Assembly (NCBI GenBank): GCA_018665625.1
Contig: JABJCF010000029.1
Span: 1-6,677 of the forward strand
Direction: 5' to 3'
DNA length: 6,677 nucleotides
From: Nitrospina sp.
GTDB lineage: Bacteria > Nitrospinota > Nitrospinia > Nitrospinales > VA-1
The position numbers and the translations under genes are program-made. Within the stretch, counting starts at the first letter, position 1, and the number at the start of each line of letters is the position of its first letter. The notes under the pieces were generated by a model that saw nothing but the letters and a program-made list of their open reading frames with translations, ran no database searches and was not told the origin of the DNA. Below are positions 5,996 to 6,677 of the stretch, one piece after another.

Positions 5996-6677
5996 TTACG
6001 CTGGTCTTTTACCAAATATTGCGGTGCCAACACGAACCATTGTTGCGCCCTCTTCTATTGCCACTGTGTAGTCACTGGTCATACCCATTGACAGTTCATG
6101 GAGTTCCACTCCCTGAACATTTAAAAGCTGACAGACGTCCCGCAATTGTCGCAAATCTGAAAAATATTTGCGCGAGTTTTCCGGATTGGAATCTTGCGGC
6201 GGAATAGTCATTAATCCCTGTATCTTGATTCCTTGCAACTGTCCAAAAGCAGGAAGTTGCTCTTTCAATTCAGAAGACTCCATACCAAACTTGGCTTCTT
6301 CTCCTGAAATATTAACTTGTAATAAAACAGATTGGACTCGGCCCTGACTCACAGAATGTTCACTTATTTTTTTTGCAAGTGTCAGGCTATCCACAGAATG
6401 GATCAAGTTAAACCGGGAATCTAAATGCTTGATCTTGTTTTTTTGCAGGTGACCGATGAAATGCCAATCTGCGTCTTGCAGGTGGACTTCGTCAATTTTA
6501 GAAACGGCCTCTTGGATTTTATTTTCACCAAAGCATTCTGCTCCGGCTTGATAAGCTGCAATTATCTTTTCAGAGGAAACCTGTTTGGAAACAACAATGA
6601 GACGGATAGAGTTTGGATCTCTTCCTGCGTTTTTGGCCGCTTCGGCAATTTGGTTTTTTACCGATGCGAGGTTATCA
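5996..6677 (-). CDS. yggS: YggS-family PLP homeostasis protein (PLPBP), N-terminus cut by window edge
   Basis: A pyridoxal-phosphate-binding protein with no known catalysis that buffers PLP and affects amino- and keto-acid balance; it is cytoplasmic. The reading frame runs off the right edge. The 226 visible codons are close to the full family length of about 230, so only a few N-terminal residues are missing. Counting from the first complete codon, VVSK at 28-31 holds the PLP-binding lysine (codon 6584-6586), followed by FGENKIQEA (49-57), WHFIGHLQKNK (71-81), VNISGEEAKFG (121-131), GLMTIPP (154-160), and SMGMTSDY (196-203) plus GTAIFG (217-222), which form the phosphate-binding end of the barrel. 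The TTG at 6406-6404 is an internal Leu codon, since conserved family sequence continues upstream of it. proC follows 43 bases downstream, a common pairing. Confidence 0.95.
   Translation of the reverse strand, partial: DNLASVKNQIAEAAKNAGRDPNSIRLIVVSKQVSSEKIIAAYQAGAECFGENKIQEAVSKIDEVHLQDADWHFIGHLQKNKIKHLDSRFNLIHSVDSLTLAKKISEHSVSQGRVQSVLLQVNISGEEAKFGMESSELKEQLPAFGQLQGIKIQGLMTIPPQDSNPENSRKYFSDLRQLRDVCQLLNVQGVELHELSMGMTSDYTVAIEEGATMVRVGTAIFGKRPA

Noticed and set aside
6404..6406. TTG as the start codon of a short 136-residue YggS
   Set aside because: The frame upstream to the window edge encodes the conserved VVSK, FGEN and WHFIGHLQ motifs, so the TTG is an internal Leu codon.

Overview
The window is ordinary bacterial chromosome of moderate GC, with five genes that can be read with confidence plus one small membrane-protein gene. 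There are no phage, transposase, CRISPR or RNA-gene signals. The family types (NapG/MauM-like polyferredoxin, bacterial-type AspRS, LarE, a YggS-ProC pair) and the palindromic interspersed repeats fit a Gram-negative, possibly anaerobic or metal-rich lineage such as Nitrospinota, Nitrospirota or Desulfobacterota. That placement is an impression only and cannot be settled from this sequence.

Layout. Positions 1-190 are non-coding and hold a cloverleaf-shaped inverted repeat (71-159). Next, on the plus strand, come a 442-residue polyferredoxin with four cysteine clusters and a long acidic N-terminal arm (191-1519) and aspartyl-tRNA synthetase aspS (1648-3423). A 344-base gap follows that ends in a very strong intrinsic terminator (3677-3715). 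Then come larE (3768-4595), an ATP-dependent sulfur transferase of nickel-pincer cofactor synthesis, and a 77-residue two-helix membrane protein (4685-4918). Positions 4919-5127 separate convergent genes and hold a second large inverted repeat (5011-5107). On the minus strand, proC (5128-5952) lies downstream of yggS (5996 to the right edge, N-terminus cut off).

How the genes work together. The yggS-proC pair is a well-known bacterial arrangement: PLP homeostasis next to the last step of proline synthesis, probably one transcript. The plus-strand genes have no evident common pathway; gaps of 89-344 bases and the terminator suggest separate units, except that larE and the 77-residue gene could be co-transcribed. 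No larB/larC, nap genes, gatCAB or asnS are visible, so partners must lie elsewhere.

No wholly new system is evident. The points most worth following are the acidic, doubly RR-tagged N-terminal extension of the polyferredoxin, the three-cysteine signature in LarE that predicts an iron-sulfur-dependent enzyme, the AspRS residue associated with relaxed tRNA specificity, the terminator far from either flanking gene, and the two palindromic repeats in regulatory positions.
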